DNA of 64,000 nt from Gordonia sp. SID5947 (GTDB lineage: Bacteria > Actinomycetota > Actinomycetes > Mycobacteriales > Mycobacteriaceae): positions 3,410,001 to 3,474,000 of the forward strand of contig NZ_WWHU01000001.1 of the NCBI RefSeq assembly GCF_009862785.1, read 5' to 3'. The notes under the pieces were generated by a model. It was not told the origin of the DNA. It ran no database searches and saw nothing but the letters and a program-made list of their open reading frames with translations. This document shows positions 58,336 to 64,000 of this stretch, one piece after another (the stretch's first letter is position 1; every line of letters starts with the position of its first letter). The position numbers and the translations under genes are program-made.

Positions 58336-58553
58336 GACTTCCTTTGTAGTGCTGAACAGCGCATCGGGCTGTCGGTCGGCGCGACGGTGCCGGAGATGGC
58401 CCGCACCGGGTTCCGGCGGTCCGTCGCTCTCGCAAGAGTTCCGTGTCCACGGTATCGCACCAGGTAGCTGACCCGACAATGTCGCGATTCCGGCGTCGAC
58501 CGTCATCGAAAACCAGATGACCCACGTCGGGCCGCCCGCGGTAGCCTGACGGG
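58336..58553. promoter_or_regulatory. crgA-pabA divergent intergenic region
   Basis: 218 bp with no gene. Presumably holds the divergent promoters for crgA and pabA. M. tuberculosis has a DUF881 gene (Rv0012) here; no trace of it is seen. Confidence 0.5.
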
Positions 58554-59237
58554 GTGAATCAGCCGTCCGCGCACGTGGGAGCCGGAAGTGACTCCGGCCG
58601 CATCCTGGTCATCGACAATTACGACAGCTTCGTCTACAACCTCGTCCAGTATCTCGGACAGTTGGGCGTCGAGGCCGTGGTGTGGCGCAACGACGATCCG
58701 CAGCTCGCCGATCCGGCGGCCGCGGTCGAGGGTTTCGACGGTGTGCTCCTCAGCCCGGGACCGGGCACGCCGCAGCGCGCGGGCGCGACGATTCCGATGG
58801 TCGGCGTCGCACGCGACACCGGGCTGCCGCTGCTGGGCGTGTGCCTCGGTCACCAGGCGATCGGCGCCGCGTTCGGTGGGACTGTCGACCGTGCGCCCGA
58901 ACTGCTCCACGGCAAGACCTCACTGGTGTTCCACGACGACGCGGGAGTGCTCGCCGGACTACCGGATCCGTTCACCGCGACGCGCTACCACTCGCTGACC
59001 GTCCTCCCCGAGACCATCCCGGACGAACTGATCGTCACCGGACGTACGGAGACCGGCATCGTGATGGCGATGGCCCATCGGGAACTGCCCATCCACGGCG
59101 TGCAGTTCCACCCGGAGAGTGTCCTCACGCAGGGCGGTCACCGGATGCTCGCGAACTGGCTGGCGGTCTGCGGTATCGACATCGACGAATCGCGGGTGGC
59201 GGTTCTGGAGGCCGAGATGGTCGACGCCATCGGCTGA
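58554..59237 (+). CDS. pabA: Glutamine amidotransferase component of aminodeoxychorismate/anthranilate synthase
   Basis: 227 residues from a GTG. Class I glutaminase with nucleophile Cys97 in [15 protein letters not shown] and the His/Glu pair in [14 protein letters not shown] near residue 185. The N-terminus [18 protein letters not shown] is typical. It feeds ammonia for p-aminobenzoate (folate) or anthranilate (tryptophan) synthesis; both use the same subunit in many actinobacteria. Equivalent to Rv0013 (annotated trpG). Confidence 0.93.
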   Translation: MNQPSAHVGAGSDSGRILVIDNYDSFVYNLVQYLGQLGVEAVVWRNDDPQLADPAAAVEGFDGVLLSPGPGTPQRAGATIPMVGVARDTGLPLLGVCLGHQAIGAAFGGTVDRAPELLHGKTSLVFHDDAGVLAGLPDPFTATRYHSLTVLPETIPDELIVTGRTETGIVMAMAHRELPIHGVQFHPESVLTQGGHRMLANWLAVCGIDIDESRVAVLEAEMVDAIG

Positions 59238-59355
59238 CGCCCTTCGTGGCTCGCTTCGCTCGCACCTCAGGGGCGGGGTGGCCGTGCTCGCATCTCGGGG
59301 GCGGGGTGGCGTGCTTGCGTCTCGGGCAGCGGGGAAACCTCGGGATCGGGGGCTG
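59238..59355. repeat. Tandem G-rich repeat between pabA and pknB
   Basis: Two 27-28 bp units around 59265-59325 (CTCAGGGGCGGGGTGGC and CTCGGGGGCGGGGTGGC cores) and a partial third. It also contains GGCTCGCTTCGCTCGCACCTCAGG, resembling the REP-like element between gyrB and gyrA. Confidence 0.6.
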
Positions 59356-61284
59356 TCAGCCGGGTAGCAGACTGCCTTGCCCGACGACGATGGAGACAGA
59401 CCCGTTCTTGCGGACGCGTGCCCCGGCGTCGGGCTCCTGACCGACCACCTTGCCGTCGTCGGGACTGGTGATCGGGACGTTCCGCGTCGACCTGGTGAGC
59501 GTCGTGTCCGACCAGCCTGCCGCGGCGAGCGATTGCCGGGCCTGTGCCGGAGTCTGTCCGCGCAGGTTCGGCATCACGAACATGTTGCCCCGCGACACGA
59601 CGATCTGGACCGTCGAGCCCTGTTCCACGGTGGTTCCCGCCGACGGCGAACTGCTCACGACCTGCCCGGCCGGCAGCTCCGAATCGCCTGCGACCGAGAC
59701 CACCTTCAGATTGACCTGCTCCAGGACGGTGCGTGCCGCATCTTCGGTCTGCCCGGTCACGTCGGGGACGGTGATCTCACGCGGGCCGTTGCCCACATGC
59801 ACCACCACCGCACCATTCACCGGGGCCTCGGCACCGATCGGCGGCGTGGTGCTGACCACCTTGTCCTTCAGGTCCACGCTCGAATCGACCCGATCGGTCT
59901 TCACGTTCGAGAAGCCGAGGACACGTAAGGCCTCGGTGGCCTCGTCCGGGGGCTGGCCCTGGAGGTCGGGCATCTTGTGACGCTGCGGACCGGTCGAGAT
60001 GTACAGGGTGATCTCGGATCCCTGCGTGGCCAGGACGTTTTGGGCCGGTGCCGACCGCGTGGCCGAGCCGCTCGCCACGTCGAGACTGGGTTCCTCGAGC
60101 TGCTTGACCTTGAAACCGGCCCTTTCGAGGCTGTCCCGCGCGTCGGTGAGCGACTTGCCCGCGACGGCGGGCACCGGCACCTGACGTGCAGAGTCCGCAC
60201 TCCATGGCGACCACAGCAACAACCCGGCGACCAGCACGACGACAGCCGCGATGGCACCGATCACCGGACCACGGATACGACGCCGCGACGGATCCTCGTC
60301 GTCGGCGACTCCGTCGGCGTCATCGCGCCGATGGTTCCCGCTGCCACGTCTGACGCCGGCCTCGGCGGCCAGGGCGCGGCGCGGTCCACTGTCCATGAAC
60401 TCGGTGCGGTCCTCGTCGGAGAGCAACATCGGTGCCGACGGCTTGCCGCCCGCGAGCACCTTGATGAGGTCGGATCGCAGATCGGCGGCCGACTGATAGC
60501 GGTTGGCCGGGTTCTTGCTCATCGCCTTCAGCACGACGGAATCCAGTTCGCGCGGGATCTCCGAACGGATCGACGACGGCCACGGCGGATCCTCGTGCAC
60601 GTGCTGGTGCGCGACCGCCACGGGCGAGTCACCGGTGAACGGCGGTTCACCGGTGAGCAACTCGAAAAGGACACAGCCCATGGAGTAGATGTCGCTTCGC
60701 GGATCCACCTTGATGCCGCGCGCCTGCTCCGGCGACAGATACTGCGCCGTGCCCATGACCGCCGACGTCTGCGTCATCGTCGACGTCGAGTCGCTCATCG
60801 CGCGGGCGATGCCGAAGTCCATCACCTTCACGGCGCCGGACTTGTCGATCATCACGTTGGCGGGCTTCATATCGCGGTGCACGATGCCGTTGCGGTGCGA
60901 GAAGTCCATCGCGGCAGCCACATCGGCCATCCAGGTCATCGCCTGGCGCGGCGAGACCTGGCCGTTGGCCCGGAGTACGTCTCGCAGGGTCTCACCGTCG
61001 ACGTACTCCATCACGATGAACGGCAGGGGGCCGTCCTCGGTCTCGGCCTCCCCGGTGTCGAACACCTGCACGATGGTGGGGTGGTTCAGCTTCGCCGCGT
61101 TCTGCGCCTCTCGGCGGAAACGGAGATAGAACGTCGGGTCACGGGCCAGGTCGGCGCGCAACACCTTGACCGCGACGTCGCGGTGAAGCCGGAGATCCCG
61201 GGCAAAATGGACTTCCGACATACCGCCGAACCCGAGAGTCTCCCCCAGTTCGTACCGATCGGAGAGATGGTGCGGTGTCGACAT
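59356..61284 (-). CDS. pknB: Serine/threonine protein kinase PknB with PASTA domains
   Basis: 642 residues from the ATG at 61284. Kinase domain at 10-275 with the P-loop GFGGMSEV, Lys40, HRDMKPAN (Asp138) and MDFG (Asp156); the activation loop STMTQTSAVMGT keeps both regulatory Thr residues. A juxtamembrane linker, one helix (PVIGAIAAVVVLVAGLLLW) and four outside PASTA repeats follow, ending VVGQGSLLPG. PASTA domains bind muropeptides/lipid II. Known targets in mycobacteria include CwlM and the MurJ pseudokinase, both in this window. Downstream gene of the pbpA-pknA-pknB unit. Confidence 0.97.
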   Translation of the reverse strand: MSTPHHLSDRYELGETLGFGGMSEVHFARDLRLHRDVAVKVLRADLARDPTFYLRFRREAQNAAKLNHPTIVQVFDTGEAETEDGPLPFIVMEYVDGETLRDVLRANGQVSPRQAMTWMADVAAAMDFSHRNGIVHRDMKPANVMIDKSGAVKVMDFGIARAMSDSTSTMTQTSAVMGTAQYLSPEQARGIKVDPRSDIYSMGCVLFELLTGEPPFTGDSPVAVAHQHVHEDPPWPSSIRSEIPRELDSVVLKAMSKNPANRYQSAADLRSDLIKVLAGGKPSAPMLLSDEDRTEFMDSGPRRALAAEAGVRRGSGNHRRDDADGVADDEDPSRRRIRGPVIGAIAAVVVLVAGLLLWSPWSADSARQVPVPAVAGKSLTDARDSLERAGFKVKQLEEPSLDVASGSATRSAPAQNVLATQGSEITLYISTGPQRHKMPDLQGQPPDEATEALRVLGFSNVKTDRVDSSVDLKDKVVSTTPPIGAEAPVNGAVVVHVGNGPREITVPDVTGQTEDAARTVLEQVNLKVVSVAGDSELPAGQVVSSSPSAGTTVEQGSTVQIVVSRGNMFVMPNLRGQTPAQARQSLAAAGWSDTTLTRSTRNVPITSPDDGKVVGQEPDAGARVRKNGSVSIVVGQGSLLPG

Positions 61285-61390
61285 CACCTTGCGCTCACCA
61301 TCTTTCGCTGCTCGCGATCGTCCGGACGGTGACCGGGCGGGTATGCCCGGACCGCGCTTCGAAACGACACCTCATCCATTATCGGTCAAC

Positions 61391-62775
<1,385 letters not shown>

Positions 62776-62776
<1 letters not shown>

Positions 62777-64000
62777 CAGCGTGCACCTCCCACAAGCGCA
62801 TTGATCACTGCTCGTCCGATCGGCGCCGCCACCGTACCCCCTGTCGACGCGGGACCCGGGTCCCCGTTCTCGACCACCACCGCGACCGCGACCTGCGCAT
62901 TGGACGACGGCCCGAAGGCGATGTACCACGAGTAAGGCGTCTCCGACTCGACGTCCGAGGTCGCCGAGTGTTCGGCGGTACCCGTCTTCGACGCGATCGA
63001 GACCGGACCGCCGGCACCCTGTGTACTCCGTTCCGACTCGATCATCAGCGACGTCAGGGTCGCGGCCTGATCTGAACTGATCGGCTCGTTGATGGTCGTC
63101 GGTTGGGTCGTCTGCAACGTCCGCAGATCGGCCGCCTGCAATTTGTCCACCAGATAGGGCTGCATCCGGACGCCGCCGTTGGCGACGGTGGATGCCACCA
63201 TCGCCATCTGCATCGGCGTCACTCGGACGTCTCGCTGCCCGATCGAGGCCTGACCGAGTGCGGCGAGGTCGGGGATGGCACCGACGGTCGACCGGGACAC
63301 CGGTAGCGGGGTGTCCGGTTGTTTTTCGTCGAGGCCGAAGCGCTGCGCCGTCTCACGGAACACGGTGATCGGATCCTTCATCTTGTTCGTCGTCAGATCG
63401 ACGAAAGCCGTATTGCACGAGTACTTGAACGCCTGGAGCAGCGATACAGTGCCGCCGGACGAACCCGGGCAGGTCTCACCGCCGTAGTTGGTCAGCGAGG
63501 TGTTGGTGTCGGGCAGCACGATCGAGGGCGCCGCCGTGAGCCGGACATCCGGGGTCTCACCGTCGCGGAGCGCGGCGGCCGTGGTCACCACCTTGAACGT
63601 CGACCCCGGCGGGTACAGCTGATTGACCGCCCGGTTGAGCATGGGATTGGCGATGTCGCCGGGCTGATTCCACGCCGCCCAGCTCTTCTCCCGCACATCC
63701 TGATCGTGGCTGGCCAACTTGTTCGGGTCGTAGCTCGGCGTCGACGCCATCGCCAGGATCTTGCCGGTGTTCGGCTGCAAGGCCACCACCGCACCGCGGC
63801 AGCCGCCCTGACAACCGTTGCGCAAGCCGTCGAAGGCCGCACGCTGCATCCGGGGGACGATGGTGCTCACCACGTTGCCGCCCCGCGGATCCCGGCCGGA
63901 GAACATGTCCATGAACCGCTGGCCGAAGAGGCGGTCGTCGTTGCCGTTCAGGATCGAGTTCTGGTACAGCTCCAGTCCGGTACTCCCGTACTGGAACGAG
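62776..64000 (-). CDS. pbpA: Penicillin-binding transpeptidase PbpA (C-terminal part, runs off window)
   Basis: About 408 residues; the N-terminus lies past the window end. Transpeptidase motifs are all present: the serine motif STFK (in [15 protein letters not shown]), the SCN motif in YSCNTAF, and KTG in SKTGTAEHS. The frame is open to 64000 with FGQRFMDMF and the upstream [12 protein letters not shown] segment matching the family. It cross-links peptidoglycan and is needed for division in mycobacteria. Order pbpA-pknA-pknB is conserved; rodA would be expected upstream of it. Confidence 0.95.

Overview
This 64 kb window is high-GC actinobacterial DNA spanning the chromosomal origin of a Mycobacteriales member. 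The gene order (pcnA, mutT4, DUF6049, murJ, sigM, rsmA, trxB, trxA, cwlM, parB, parA, rsmG, jag, yidC, yidD, rnpA, rpmH, dnaA, dnaN, gnd, recF, DUF721, gyrB, gyrA, DUF3566, tRNA-Ile, tRNA-Ala, ppiA, PH-domain gene, crgA, pabA, pknB, pknA, pbpA) closely matches the Mycobacterium tuberculosis Rv3907c-Rv0016c segment. Gordonia or a close relative is my best guess; the genus is an inference from memory, not proven here.

Layout. 1-11.7 kb is mostly accessory metabolism: a truncated CocE-like hydrolase, YqgE, an MFS transporter, a Ca-repeat protein, an EgtE-like PLP enzyme, GlpD with a TetR regulator, a lipid kinase, a ClC channel with its MarR regulator, then the CCA-adding enzyme. 11.8-30.2 kb is the conserved mutT4-to-cwlM block, interrupted by two insertions: a sterol-desaturase-like hydroxylase with a divergent TetR gene, and a minus-strand block (P450, PAS-like protein, second SigM-like factor) lodged between sigM and its presumed anti-sigma gene. 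30.3-36.7 kb holds chromosome partition (parAB with four parS sites), rsmG, jag, yidC, yidD, rnpA and rpmH, all leftward. oriC lies around dnaA, with two perfect DnaA boxes upstream and a cluster of degenerate boxes in the dnaA-dnaN gap. 37.2-49.3 kb is the rightward replication block to gyrA and DUF3566. After tRNA-Ile and tRNA-Ala comes a 4.5 kb cassette of unknown function (two related secreted proteins flanking a three-gene operon). From 54.5 kb the conserved order resumes through ppiA, crgA and pabA to the leftward pbpA-pknA-pknB operon, cut off by the window end.

How the genes work together: replication (dnaA, dnaN, recF, gyrBA), segregation (parABS), membrane protein insertion and tRNA/rRNA maturation (yidC, rnpA, rsmG), and a cell-wall growth circuit (murJ with a pseudokinase, cwlM, pknA/pknB with PASTA domains, pbpA, crgA). 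A striking technical feature is that four conserved genes (DUF6049, murJ, sigM, recF), and perhaps the dnaA start, are each broken by one missing base in a short G or C run. This pattern points to homopolymer undercalling in the assembly rather than real gene decay.
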